Source of the DNA: JBBDIP01 sp050260675
GTDB taxonomy: Bacteria > Bacillota > Sulfobacillia > Fermentithermobacillales > Fermentithermobacillaceae
Direction of reading: 5' to 3'
Assembly: GCA_050260675.1 (NCBI GenBank)
Contig: JBLNCN010000011.1
Span: 752,998-816,997, forward strand
DNA: 64,000 nucleotides
In this document: positions 17,678 to 25,328 of the stretch, one piece after another
Layout of the letters: every line of letters starts with the position of its first letter
Numbering within the stretch: position 1 is the stretch's first letter
Position numbers and translations under genes: made by a program
Notes under the pieces: model-generated
What the model was told of the DNA's origin: nothing
The model's input: only the letters and a program-made list of their open reading frames with translations
The model's database searches: none

Positions 17678-17783
17678 GCGTCGCCAGCATAGTGCGTGCG
17701 CACAGCGAGCGGAGCGAGCTGCATGCACGACAGCGGGGAACACAGCCGGCTAAAGATGAACGACAGGTGTGAGGAGGATGCTA

Positions 17784-17816
17784 AAGGGCGCGCGAAGAGT
17801 GGCCTCGCGCGCCCTT
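17784..17816. terminator. Bidirectional terminator-like stem between convergent genes
   Basis: AAGGGCGCGCGA (17784-17795) and TCGCGCGCCCTT (17805-17816) make a perfect 12-bp, very G+C-rich stem with a 9-base loop. It lies 12 bases beyond the dipeptidase stop and between two convergent genes, the expected place of a shared terminator. Short T or A runs flank it rather than a long one. Confidence 0.65.
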
Positions 17817-17828
17817 GCTGTTTGACTA

Positions 17829-18842
17829 TCAGCGGAAGGTTTCTTTGTACAGCCTGAGCCAGTTGCCGCCCAGGACCTTCTTTATCTCGTCTTCCTTGTA
17901 CCCCCTGCTCACGAGTTCTTCCGTGAGTCTGGGGAATTCGCTGCAATCCTTCATGACGGACCCGCTGCCGGGAGGCATTCCGTACCCGTCAAAGTCAGAC
18001 CCAAGCCCGACATGGTCAATGCCGGCAACTTTCTTGATGTGGTCTATGTGGTCGCATAGCCTGGCCAGCGATACCTTGGAGCGATCGTCGTCAACGAAAC
18101 CGGGGGCAAACACAACCCCGATGACCCCGCCCTTCTTAGCCAAAGCCTCGATTTGCTGGTCCGTCAGGTTGCGGGAAGCCGACGCGAGCGAGCGGCAGTT
18201 AGAGTGGGACGCGATGTAGGGCCTCTCCGATACTTTGTCTACGGCCCAGAAGCTTGTGTCCGAGAGATGGGAGACGTCGACCAGCATCCCGAGACGCTCC
18301 ATCTCCTTGACCACGGAGATGCCGAAGTCGGTGAGTCCGGACCCGGCCGATTTCTCTCCCTGCCCGTCAGCGATGTCGTTGCGCTGGTTCCAGGTAAGCC
18401 CCATGGCCCTGACGCCGAGGCGGTAGAAGTCCCGAAGGAGCCCAAGGCTCCCTTCGATGGCCTCGCCTCCCTCGATGCTGAGCAGCGCGCAGGTGTCTCC
18501 GTTCTGCTTGGCCTTCTCGATCTCGGCAGCGGTGGTGACCATGCGAAACTCCTCGGTCTCGTCCAGAAGAGCGTAGAACGAGTCCAGCATCTCGAGGGTT
18601 CTCCGGGCAGAGCGGGTGGGCTTGTACTGGTCTTCTATGTAGAGGGCCATCACCTGGCAAGTCACGCCGCCTTCTTTGAGCCGGGGAAGATCGATGTGAC
18701 CGCCGTCGTTCCTCTCGAAGAAGTTGCGCTGGGTGGACGGCAGGCCCGGGTAGCCCAGTCCTCTGCCGGTTACCGCAAGAAGGGTGTCGCAGTGAGCGTC
18801 AATGATGATCGATTCCTTATGTATCCTCGTTGCATCGCTCAT
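17829..18842 (-). CDS. Membrane dipeptidase-type metallopeptidase (M19)
   Basis: 337 residues, ATG with AGGAGGT upstream. A TIM-barrel dizinc dipeptidase: metal-binding HxD in IIDAHCDTLL (about residues 13-22), bridging Glu in LLSIEGGEAI, His residues in VDVSHLSD and YIASHSNCRSLA, and the Asp in LGSDFDGYG. M19 enzymes hydrolyse dipeptides, including those with D-residues, and sometimes beta-lactams. There is no signal peptide, so it is cytoplasmic despite the family name. A ferredoxin gene lies 73 bases upstream on the same strand. The nearby beta-lactamase-like gene and AbgB-like amidohydrolase suggest a peptide or wall-fragment salvage theme, which is inference only. Confidence 0.9.
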   Translation of the reverse strand: MSDATRIHKESIIIDAHCDTLLAVTGRGLGYPGLPSTQRNFFERNDGGHIDLPRLKEGGVTCQVMALYIEDQYKPTRSARRTLEMLDSFYALLDETEEFRMVTTAAEIEKAKQNGDTCALLSIEGGEAIEGSLGLLRDFYRLGVRAMGLTWNQRNDIADGQGEKSAGSGLTDFGISVVKEMERLGMLVDVSHLSDTSFWAVDKVSERPYIASHSNCRSLASASRNLTDQQIEALAKKGGVIGVVFAPGFVDDDRSKVSLARLCDHIDHIKKVAGIDHVGLGSDFDGYGMPPGSGSVMKDCSEFPRLTEELVSRGYKEDEIKKVLGGNWLRLYKETFR

Positions 18843-18915
18843 GGTTCTAACCTCCTCTTAACAGAAAGCCAGGCCCTACAGCAAGAGGGCCTGGCATCCG
18901 CCTTGGATCCCTTGA

Positions 18916-19110
18916 CTATTCCTCAACCTTAATGGCTTCGGTCGGGCAGGTAGAAGCCGCATCCTTGGAGCAGGCCAAGTTGGCCTTCGCAGCGTCCTGG
19001 CTCTTGACGTCGGCCTTGCCGTCATCTCCCAGGTGGAACACGTCGGGGCAGGTGTCGGCGCAGAGTCCGCAACCAATGCAGAGATCCTTGTCCACGGTAA
19101 CTTTGGGCAT
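18916..19110 (-). CDS. Small [4Fe-4S] ferredoxin
   Basis: 64 residues. The cluster motif CIGCGLCADTCP supplies three cysteines of C-x2-C-x2-C plus one more, and the C-terminal STCPTEAI supplies the usual distant Cys-Pro. Two additional cysteines (C15 region and LACSKD) may form a disulfide or be free. This is the Thermotoga/Clostridium monocluster type used as a soluble electron carrier. It has its own promoter (19149-19181). It is followed by the M19 peptidase, probably not functionally linked. Confidence 0.92.
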   Translation of the reverse strand: MPKVTVDKDLCIGCGLCADTCPDVFHLGDDGKADVKSQDAAKANLACSKDAASTCPTEAIKVEE

Positions 19111-19148
19111 CCTTAGGCTCCCATCCTTTCAAGGCATTTCACAAAGGG

Positions 19149-19181
19149 ATTATAGCATAGGAGCGCAGCGTCTTTTGTCAA
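19149..19181 (-). promoter_or_regulatory. Sigma-A type promoter of the ferredoxin gene
   Basis: On the minus strand a perfect -35 TTGACA (19181-19176) is followed by a perfect -10 TATAAT (19154-19149) preceded by TGC, an extended -10. The spacing between these two hexamers is 21, too long for normal use. Either the extended -10 works alone, or TATGCT, 16 bases from the -35, is the real -10. Confidence 0.6.
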
Positions 19182-19236
19182 CAAGCACCGGCTCTTTGCG
19201 CAAAGACTTCTAGAAACGCCCCGAAAGTCCTCCATG

Positions 19237-19944
19237 CTACCTGATCTTTGCGTTCTTCAGGGCTTCCTGTACTGCCTGAATCCACTGCGTAGAGCTGGTG
19301 GTCGCCCCTGAATAGGCATCCACAGTGGCGCTATTGGCTTGGACGAACCGCTTCTCCATCTCAGCCTTGGCTTCAAGCGCTTTGGTATATGGATAGGTCG
19401 GCCAGTCCTTCAGGATGTTCTCCTTGGTGACATCGTCGAGCTTTACGGCTGTTATCTTATCGGCGGCGATCGTCACGAAGGCGATCCCATAGCCCTGTTC
19501 CCCTGCCGGTGAGCGGCCGAAGTAGGTACCATCGAAATACGTCGTCTTCACGCTCGGGGTCTTGCGGGCCTTTTCCAGGGCACGGCTTACTGCAGCCTTG
19601 TACTTCTCAGAGGAGCTGGTCGCACCTGAATAAGCGTCGACGTTGGCGTCCTGCCTCCCTATGAACCGTTTGGCCATCTCGGTGTTGGCTTCCTTAGCCT
19701 TGGGATAGGGGTATGTAGAGTAGTCTTTGGTGACGCCAAGCTCGGTTATCTCGGTGAGGGTGACGGCCGTGATCTTATCCTTCTGTACGGTAACGTCCGC
19801 CGTCGCGTAGCCGTGCTGCGAGTCAGCCTCGGAAATCCCTTTGTAAGTGCCATCGTTGAAAACCTTGGGCTTGCACCCCGCGGAACTCAGCGCCAACGCA
19901 ACACATAAAGCCAAGACCGCGGGAACCAGCAAGTAGCGTTTCAT
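19237..19944 (-). CDS. Lipoprotein with two FMN-binding domains (PplA-like)
   Basis: 235 residues from the ATG at 19944, with GGAGGGAGG upstream. A lipoprotein signal peptide ends in LSSAGC, so the mature protein is tethered by Cys near residue 21 on the outer face of the membrane. Two tandem FMN_bind domains follow (about 28-120 and 128-235), each ending in DAYSGAT(S/T)S, the sequence flavinylated on Thr by ApbE transferases in RnfG and NqrC. This layout matches PplA of the Listeria extracellular electron transfer chain. No ApbE, Ndh2 or FmnB gene is in the window. The two domains resemble each other closely and probably arose by duplication. Function inferred: extracytoplasmic electron transfer. 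Confidence 0.85.
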   Translation of the reverse strand: MKRYLLVPAVLALCVALALSSAGCKPKVFNDGTYKGISEADSQHGYATADVTVQKDKITAVTLTEITELGVTKDYSTYPYPKAKEANTEMAKRFIGRQDANVDAYSGATSSSEKYKAAVSRALEKARKTPSVKTTYFDGTYFGRSPAGEQGYGIAFVTIAADKITAVKLDDVTKENILKDWPTYPYTKALEAKAEMEKRFVQANSATVDAYSGATTSSTQWIQAVQEALKNAKIR

Positions 19945-19965
19945 CAGATAACCTCCCTCCAGCGT

Positions 19966-19994
19966 AGTATGCCCAGGTCGGAACGCCGCGTCAA
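19966..19994 (-). promoter_or_regulatory. Candidate promoter of the FMN lipoprotein gene
   Basis: Minus-strand TTGACG (19994-19989) and CATACT (19971-19966) are separated by exactly 17 bases. The predicted transcript would begin at the edge of the Shine-Dalgarno sequence, leaving a very short leader, so the exact start is uncertain. Confidence 0.4.
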
Positions 19995-20285
19995 ACCTCA
20001 TGATCGGGCAGGATCCGAGCCTCGGATGGGATCTGTTCGCCGAATTCCGACTCATTTTGACTGGAAAGTGCTGGATGGAGCTATCGCTCTCAGGTGACTT
20101 ACAAATGCAGGTAAAGGGAGTACGCAATATAGGTACTCCTATCGTGTCGTGAGGGGTCGAACGATTCGCTCTTGTCCACAAGGGTATCCACAAGAGACCT
20201 CCCGAAGTCATCCGCCCTCTCATGTGCGTGGGGAGCGCATGAGACAGACACATGATCGCATTCGTTTCATGGGGGGTTCCTATAG
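19995..20285. promoter_or_regulatory. Divergent intergenic region with inverted repeat and DnaA-box-like pair
   Basis: This gap separates the FMN lipoprotein from the DUF6514-like gene. GGAGTAC (20117-20123) and GTACTCC (20133-20139) form a 7-bp inverted repeat with a 9-base centre, a possible operator. TTGTCCACA (20172-20180) and GTATCCACA (20184-20192) are two same-strand 9-mers, each one mismatch from the DnaA box TTATCCACA. Too few boxes are present for an origin. Confidence 0.4.
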
Positions 20286-20624
20286 ATGGGAGAGTGCCGG
20301 GTGGTACGCGAGAGCGTGAGAACGCTCGAGAGAGAGGGTCGGCAGTTCGTGATCCGTTACAGCTTGGCGACACACGAAACGGAAGACGGGGAACAGTGCC
20401 TCATACAAGCATCAGTCAGTGAAACAAACGCGTCGGGGGCCGACTCGACCACCGGCTACAGTGTAGAGACGTCGTTTGTTCAGCCTGAAACTGTGAAGCG
20501 CATCTTTGAGATGATAGCGGGGGCAGAGGACCCGGTATTCCCGATCCACGTGCCGGAGATCATAAGGGACCAGCTGGCGGCCATGAGCATGGTAGCTGTC
20601 ACGTCCACCAAGAGCTACTTCTGA
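20286..20624 (+). CDS. Small DUF6514-like protein of unknown function
   Basis: 112 residues, ATG start with GGGGGG about nine bases upstream. Soluble, slightly acidic, no signal or membrane segment. Its layout, with a basic beta-rich N-terminal half (VRTLEREGRQFVIRYSLATHE) and a C-terminal helix (ETVKRIFEMIAGAEDPVFPIHVPEIIRDQL), resembles the DUF6514 family of Bacillota, recognised from memory rather than search. Its 3' end overlaps the convergent NYN-domain gene by 10 bp. No function can be proposed. Confidence 0.6.
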   Translation: MGECRVVRESVRTLEREGRQFVIRYSLATHETEDGEQCLIQASVSETNASGADSTTGYSVETSFVQPETVKRIFEMIAGAEDPVFPIHVPEIIRDQLAAMSMVAVTSTKSYF

Positions 20625-21241
20625 GCAGAGGGAGTCCTGGCTATCTGGGGGAGCAGCTCGGACAACTCTATGAACTCATCGGCAGCGTCCACCAGTTCGT
20701 CAGCCGCTTTAAAGTTGCATCGCTGGTAGGCGTCGGGGTGCTGCGTGGACAACACCTGTATCCTGACGCCCCTCTGCGCTACCGCCCGCACCAGCGGGAC
20801 GAAGTCCCCGTCCCCTGAGCAGAGGATGTACTTGTCACAGCGGTCAACCAAAGAGAGCATGTCGATGGCAAGTTCGAGGTCCAGATCGGCCTTTATCGTC
20901 CCGCCGGCGAACACCTTCAGCGGCTTTCGCACGACCATGTAGCCGTTCCTGTTCAGGAACCTGTGGAAAGATTGGGAACGCCTACGCCCGCTTTCCAGTT
21001 CCTCGCGGAGCGCAATCGGATCCGCGCTGTTGGATAGGCGCACGTACTGGTCAATGCTGTCGGTAGTCCATTCGCCCGTATAGTAGTAGGCCCTGATAAG
21101 GATGCTGTCCCTGGCAAGAATGTCGAGGAGCCTCACGAAGTCCACGTGTATCCCGAACGAATCGTAGGTGGCGTACTTGAAGTTCCAGCCGTCCACGAAC
21201 ACGGCCAGCCTTGAAAGGGGTTTTACCACGTCACCGCTCAA
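20615..21241 (-). CDS. NYN-domain (LabA/DUF88) putative ribonuclease
   Basis: 208 residues, TTG start at 21241 with GGAGGG eight bases upstream. NYN/PIN-like fold with the expected acidic residues: LAVFVDGWNFKYA near the start, GTIKADLDLELAIDML in the middle and CSGDGDFVPLVRAV near residue 140. These Asp residues would bind the metal ions of a ribonuclease; many LabA-like proteins have not been tested. The gene follows tRNA-Arg on the same strand by about 20 bases, so a transcript from the tRNA promoter might run into it. RNA processing is an inference. Confidence 0.78.
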   Translation of the reverse strand: MSGDVVKPLSRLAVFVDGWNFKYATYDSFGIHVDFVRLLDILARDSILIRAYYYTGEWTTDSIDQYVRLSNSADPIALREELESGRRRSQSFHRFLNRNGYMVVRKPLKVFAGGTIKADLDLELAIDMLSLVDRCDKYILCSGDGDFVPLVRAVAQRGVRIQVLSTQHPDAYQRCNFKAADELVDAADEFIELSELLPQIARTPSAQK

Positions 21242-21261
21242 CCAACCAGCCCTCCAATACG

Positions 21262-21338
21262 TGGTGCGCCCGGCGCGGCTCGAACGCGCAACCTCTGGCT
21301 CCGGAGGCCAACGCTCTATCCAATTGAGCTACGGGCGC
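21262..21338 (-). tRNA. tRNA-Arg (anticodon CCG)
   Basis: A 77-base cloverleaf on the minus strand with CCA encoded (21264-21262). The acceptor stem GCGCCCG/CGGGCGC is perfect. The anticodon loop is CTCCGGA, giving anticodon CCG, which reads CGG (Arg). The T arm is GCGCG TTCGAGC CGCGC. It lies between the GDT1 gene and the NYN gene, with its own TATAAT box just upstream. Confidence 0.95.
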
Positions 21339-21352
21339 ACAATCCTCGCTTC

Positions 21353-21381
21353 ATTATATACGCCTAAAGCCGCCCGAACAA
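21353..21381 (-). promoter_or_regulatory. Candidate promoter of tRNA-Arg
   Basis: A perfect TATAAT (21358-21353) lies 15 bases before the tRNA 5' end. A weak -35 (TTGTTC, 21381-21376) is 17 bases further upstream, inside the end of the GDT1 gene. Confidence 0.5.
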
Positions 21382-21693
21382 GATTAGCGCTCCTATCACC
21401 ACAAATCCCGCTCCTGCTACAAGCCTGATGATGTGGGCAGGCACCACTCGGTACAAGGTGTCCCCCACCAGCACTCCAATCAGCGAGGAAAGCACCAAGG
21501 CTGACGCCGATCCCAGGAAAACGCTCCACGGGGCTTTCTTTGACGAAGCGAGCATCATTGTCGAAAGCTGCGTCTTGTCGCCAAGTTCTGCGAAGAACAC
21601 GGAAACGAACGTCGAAGCAACGATTCTCCAGTCCAATTCAGCGAGCCAGGACGGCTCGTCCCTCCCCTCTACCGCGAAAGGCGTCCGCACCAA
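21364..21693 (-). CDS. GDT1/TMEM165-family membrane protein, half size
   Basis: 109 residues with about three membrane segments. The family signature appears as FFAELGDKTQLSTMMLA near residues 33-49; the Glu and Asp are thought to bind the transported cation (Mn2+ or Ca2+). Most family members have two such repeats; this one has a single copy, so it would have to pair with itself or another half. The start is uncertain: the first codon is TTG with no clear RBS, and a TTG at 21636 (before DWRIVASTF) would give a shorter, more typical N-terminus. It follows the cPGS-like GTPase gene on the same strand. Confidence 0.8.
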   Translation of the reverse strand: MVRTPFAVEGRDEPSWLAELDWRIVASTFVSVFFAELGDKTQLSTMMLASSKKAPWSVFLGSASALVLSSLIGVLVGDTLYRVVPAHIIRLVAGAGFVVIGALILFGRL

Positions 21694-21751
21694 GCCGCGG
21701 ACGCTCTTTCCTCATTTCGCTGTACCCTTGCCGGGAATCCTCCCTACCGGG

Positions 21752-23086
21752 TCACCATATCCCCAGAGCTTGAGCTCTTCTATCCAACACGTCGTTCAGG
21801 GTCGGCCGGCCGATCTCCTGCAACTCGTATCTTACCCTTGTGTGAGGTTTGTCGATCCTGGCAACCTTGGTGAGATCTATGGGGGTAGCGATTACCACGG
21901 CGTCGCATTCGGTCCTGCGGATTGTCTCCTCCAGGTCCTTCACCTGTTCGTCACCGTATCCCATTGCGGGCAAGAGGGTCCCGATCCCGGGGTACTTGCG
22001 GTAAGTGGCCTCAATGCTCCTCACCGCATACGGCCTCGGGTCCACAAGGCTCTTGCAGCGATACCGCTTTGCCGCCACAACGCCCGCACCGTACTTCATC
22101 TCGCCATGGGTGAGCGTGGGACCGTCTTCTACTACCAGCACTTTCTTGTCCGTTATGAGATCCGGATCGTCGACAAAGATGGGCGACGCCGCTTCAACCA
22201 CGTCGGCGCTCGGGTTCAGGCGCCCAATTGTCTGGCGCACGCGGTCCACGCCTTCAGGCGAGGCAGTGTCGACCTTGTTGATCACCACGATATCGGCCAT
22301 CCGCAGGTTGGTCTCGCCCGGGTGGTAGGTTTCCTCGTGGCCGGGGCGATGTGGATCCACCAGGACAATATGGATATCCGGTTTGTAGAAAGGAAGGTCG
22401 TTGTTGCCCCCGTCCCAGAGCACGATATCGGCCTCTTGCTGGACCGAGTGCAGGATCAGCTGATAGTCTACGCCGGCCCACACGACCATACCCCTATCGA
22501 TGATGGGCTCGTATTCCTCCCGCTCCTCGATGGTGCACTTGTGTTTCACGAGGTCATCGTAGCTGGCGAAGCGTTGGGCGGCCTGCTCGCCGAGGTTGCC
22601 GTAAGGCATCGGATGCCTGACCGCGCTCACCCTCTTGCCCTTCTCCTTGAGGATGTCAAGGACCCTGCGGGTTGTCTGGCTCTTCCCCACGCCAGTGCGC
22701 ACCGCCGTCACTGCTATCACGGGTTTGGTCGCCTTCAGCATGGTCGTGTCCGGCCCCATGAGCACGAAGTCCGGTCCCGAAGCCATCACCATCGATGCCT
22801 TGTGCATCACATATTCGTGGGGGACGTCGCTGTACGCGAATACCACCTTGTCTATCTGGTGCTTTTTAATGAGCTCGGGAAGGTCCTCTTCAGGGTAGAT
22901 GGGAATTCCCTGCTCATAACCTCCGCCTGCCAGTTCGGGAGGGTAAAGGCGGCCGGAGATATCGGGGATCTGAGTTGCCGTGAAGAACGCAACACGATAC
23001 TCGGGATTATTGCGGAAAAAGACATTGAAGTTGTGGAAGTCTCTGCCCGCGGCCCCCATGATGGCCACGTTCCTGGGTTTGTCCAT
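21752..23086 (-). CDS. Cyclic 2,3-diphosphoglycerate synthetase-like GTPase (COG2403), copy A
   Basis: 444 residues, ATG with GAGGAG upstream. The N-terminal part is a nucleotide-binding-like segment (VAIMGAAGRDFHNF, residues 7-20). The central P-loop is VRTGVGKSQTTRRV, with VLWDGGNNDLPF and VVINKVDTAS as further GTPase-like motifs and LVVEDGPTLTHGEM towards the end. The family is named after the archaeal cyclic 2,3-diphosphoglycerate synthetase, but bacterial members are uncharacterised and that product should not be assumed. It is clearly paralogous along its whole length to copy B at 25329-26651; the two flank a glycosyltransferase. Confidence 0.8.
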   Translation of the reverse strand: MDKPRNVAIMGAAGRDFHNFNVFFRNNPEYRVAFFTATQIPDISGRLYPPELAGGGYEQGIPIYPEEDLPELIKKHQIDKVVFAYSDVPHEYVMHKASMVMASGPDFVLMGPDTTMLKATKPVIAVTAVRTGVGKSQTTRRVLDILKEKGKRVSAVRHPMPYGNLGEQAAQRFASYDDLVKHKCTIEEREEYEPIIDRGMVVWAGVDYQLILHSVQQEADIVLWDGGNNDLPFYKPDIHIVLVDPHRPGHEETYHPGETNLRMADIVVINKVDTASPEGVDRVRQTIGRLNPSADVVEAASPIFVDDPDLITDKKVLVVEDGPTLTHGEMKYGAGVVAAKRYRCKSLVDPRPYAVRSIEATYRKYPGIGTLLPAMGYGDEQVKDLEETIRRTECDAVVIATPIDLTKVARIDKPHTRVRYELQEIGRPTLNDVLDRRAQALGIW

Positions 23087-23155
23087 GCGCGCATCTCCTC
23101 ACTTGCCGGATGGCTTGCCGGCTTGCTGACCGGCGATCTTACCGGTCTTTGCAGG

Positions 23156-25144
23156 TTACCCTGCGATTTCAGTCTCTTCGGTCCTGGGTGTCTTGACCCA
23201 AGCCTTTGGCTCCTTGCCTATGCTCCTAAGGAGCATGGCGCTGGTATAGGGCACAGGGAACACGAACGCAGCCAGGGGCAGCATGAGGAGCCCCAGGTAG
23301 ACCAGGATCTGCCCGGCTAACGAATCGGGCTTGCCTGACTCGTCCAGGTACTTGGAATACCGCTTGAACGCGTAGAGGGTAAAGCCCAAGTAGATCACTG
23401 AGAAGGCGCTGAGGACCCACTGCCCTGGAGGTGGGACGATGCTCGGGTCCAAAAGCCCCTTATAGTGCAGCCCCATGGCGATGGGCGGGACGAATGTCGC
23501 TGCCTGATAGGCAACCCACTCGACCTGTCCTTTCACCAGGAGACTCATGTGGAGCCGGTCGCGCTTGCCGGGCTCCGTGTCCTCCCAACTGGCCACCTTT
23601 TCGACCACTTGAAGGTGTCCGGTTCCCCACCGGAGCCGCTGCCGGAAAAAGGCGCGGAAGGTTGGCGGCGTCTGCTCCGACGACATGTAGGGCAGGTACT
23701 CCGGCCATGCGTTGCAGGCGAGGTACGCTCTCGCCCCGAATTCCAGATCCTCGGTGAGGACCGAGCAATCCCAACCCCCGACCTCGTGGAGCAGGTCTTT
23801 GCTCACAAACACGTTGGTCCCGCCGACAAAGGGCAGGGTCCTAAACAGCCACGGCAGGTACCAGTCGTGGGCGATTGCCTGGTAGAGCGAGGCGATCCTG
23901 CAGAATGGGGTCATCTGGTAGAAGTTGCGGACCTGAAACACTGGTCCCTGGAGCACTCTCGAACCCTCGGGATCAAGCATCCTCCGGTATCCCACATAGA
24001 GCAGTACATCCCTGGCGGGTCTGCTCTCTGCATCGTAGAAGCCGCAGACCTCTGTGCGCGGGTCAAGGAAGGCGATACCCCAGTTTAGGGCCCGCCCCTT
24101 GGTCGAGGGCACCACTTGCCCGGTTCTGACTCCTCCCAGCTTCCCATCGAAGTCGGCGGGCACGACCACGTGCTTAACGGGAGCCGCACCCTGACGGGTC
24201 GAGATCTCGCGCGTAGCCCTCTCCAGGGCTTCCTGGGTTGTTGGGTACATCTCAGTCACGGTGCGGGCAACTGCATCGGGGAGGTCCGTCCAGGCGGATT
24301 TGCGGACGGCCTCTGCGACTCGGCCTGCGATGAAACCCGTCATACGGGTCACGATGTCGCGGGTGAGCTCGTGGTTCGCCTGCACCGTGTGGCGGATGGT
24401 CTTGTCCAGAGTCCGCCTGCTGGTCCCATCGGAGATCTCGGCAAACGCGGCGATTACCGGCACAGCGACCGCCAGACACGCGGGGTACACCCGGCCCTGA
24501 TCAAGCGGAGAGAGCCACCCGCAGGTCCGGGACACAATGGAGAACAGCCTCTTTCTAGGCGGAGCGCCGTGGGAGCCGGCGATGGCGATGCAGATATCCC
24601 GTATCATCTTGTGCCTCTCCTGAGCGGGCAACGCGGCCAGCTCCGGCACACTGACCGAATACTTCTTTTGAAATCCCTTGGACAGGTATTCGCGGAGAGC
24701 GTACTCGGATAAGATGGAGAGCAGAACGGCTCTCACGCAGGCCTCTTGTTCTTTCGGCAGTGGCTCCCTCTGCTCGCCCCGGAGTATCGACACGGCCGCG
24801 CTCGTGATTTTGGCGCGGTCCGCCTCCGCAGATTGGATTTCCTTTTCGTCGGTGACAACGACCACTTCAAAGCGATCAGCTGGGTACTCCAGGCGGGTCA
24901 GGTGCCTCACCGTGTTCTCAATAACCAGGGACTCATTCCTGGCCGGCACCATCACGCTCACGAACGGCACGTCCCTGCCCAGCGCCCGGGCGGTCTCCTT
25001 CAGATCGCTTTGCCGGAGTGTGAGCCGCCTGTTCCAGTATTTCCTATCGCTGTAGCTCTTCCAGACAAAGAACCTGGCAAAGAGCACGAAAAAGACCAGA
25101 TAGACCGAAAAAGCAACCATGTAGATGCTCTGGGCTGTCGTCAT
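23156..25144 (-). CDS. GT2-family membrane glycosyltransferase with a large internal insertion
   Basis: About 662 residues from the ATG at 25144 (GGAGG upstream). There is one N-terminal and about two to three C-terminal membrane segments. The catalytic domain has the order of processive GT2 enzymes: VSVMVPARNE, VVVVTDEKE, then CGFYDAES as the DxD equivalent, VLTEDLEFGARAY as the TED motif, and RQRLRWGTGHLQ as the QxxRW motif. Between VVTDEKE (about 97) and the acceptor part beginning near 325 lies an extra segment of about 220 mostly helical residues absent from normal GT2 proteins. The product could be an exopolysaccharide or glycolipid; the donor is unknown. It sits between two paralogous cPGS-like GTPases. 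Confidence 0.82.
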   Translation of the reverse strand: MTTAQSIYMVAFSVYLVFFVLFARFFVWKSYSDRKYWNRRLTLRQSDLKETARALGRDVPFVSVMVPARNESLVIENTVRHLTRLEYPADRFEVVVVTDEKEIQSAEADRAKITSAAVSILRGEQREPLPKEQEACVRAVLLSILSEYALREYLSKGFQKKYSVSVPELAALPAQERHKMIRDICIAIAGSHGAPPRKRLFSIVSRTCGWLSPLDQGRVYPACLAVAVPVIAAFAEISDGTSRRTLDKTIRHTVQANHELTRDIVTRMTGFIAGRVAEAVRKSAWTDLPDAVARTVTEMYPTTQEALERATREISTRQGAAPVKHVVVPADFDGKLGGVRTGQVVPSTKGRALNWGIAFLDPRTEVCGFYDAESRPARDVLLYVGYRRMLDPEGSRVLQGPVFQVRNFYQMTPFCRIASLYQAIAHDWYLPWLFRTLPFVGGTNVFVSKDLLHEVGGWDCSVLTEDLEFGARAYLACNAWPEYLPYMSSEQTPPTFRAFFRQRLRWGTGHLQVVEKVASWEDTEPGKRDRLHMSLLVKGQVEWVAYQAATFVPPIAMGLHYKGLLDPSIVPPPGQWVLSAFSVIYLGFTLYAFKRYSKYLDESGKPDSLAGQILVYLGLLMLPLAAFVFPVPYTSAMLLRSIGKEPKAWVKTPRTEETEIAG

Positions 25145-25328
25145 CTGCAGTGAGGGCCTCCCTTGGTCTGGGCGCAACTCTACATGCCCGCCAAATAGTG
25201 TTGCGCCTTGCCAGAGAGGCTATTCGCTTGCTCACGTCGAGCCAAAGGGCCGGCTTCCGAAGACTCCGCGCCAGCCCTTCGGGCTCCTTGGTCTATCCGA
25301 ACTCTTCTTCGTCTATCTGAACTGCGGT

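Noticed and set aside
17690..17760. Insertion-sequence remnant suggested by AGCGAGCGGAGCGAGCT and nearby inverted repeats
   Set aside because: No transposase fragment or target duplication; better explained as hairpins between convergent genes.
19995..20285. Replication origin suggested by two DnaA-like boxes
   Set aside because: Only two imperfect boxes, no A+T-rich unwinding region, and no dnaA/dnaN nearby.
21428..23320. A 630-codon open frame on the plus strand opposite the cPGS-like gene
   Set aside because: It is the mirror of a well-supported gene in high-G+C DNA; the His/Arg/Gly-rich product has no family features.
25145..25328. Small gene or riboswitch between the GT2 gene and GTPase copy B
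   Set aside because: Only a short AGCCCTTCGGGCT hairpin and a 13-base direct repeat (GTCTATCCGAACT / GTCTATCTGAACT) are visible; no coding frame with RBS.
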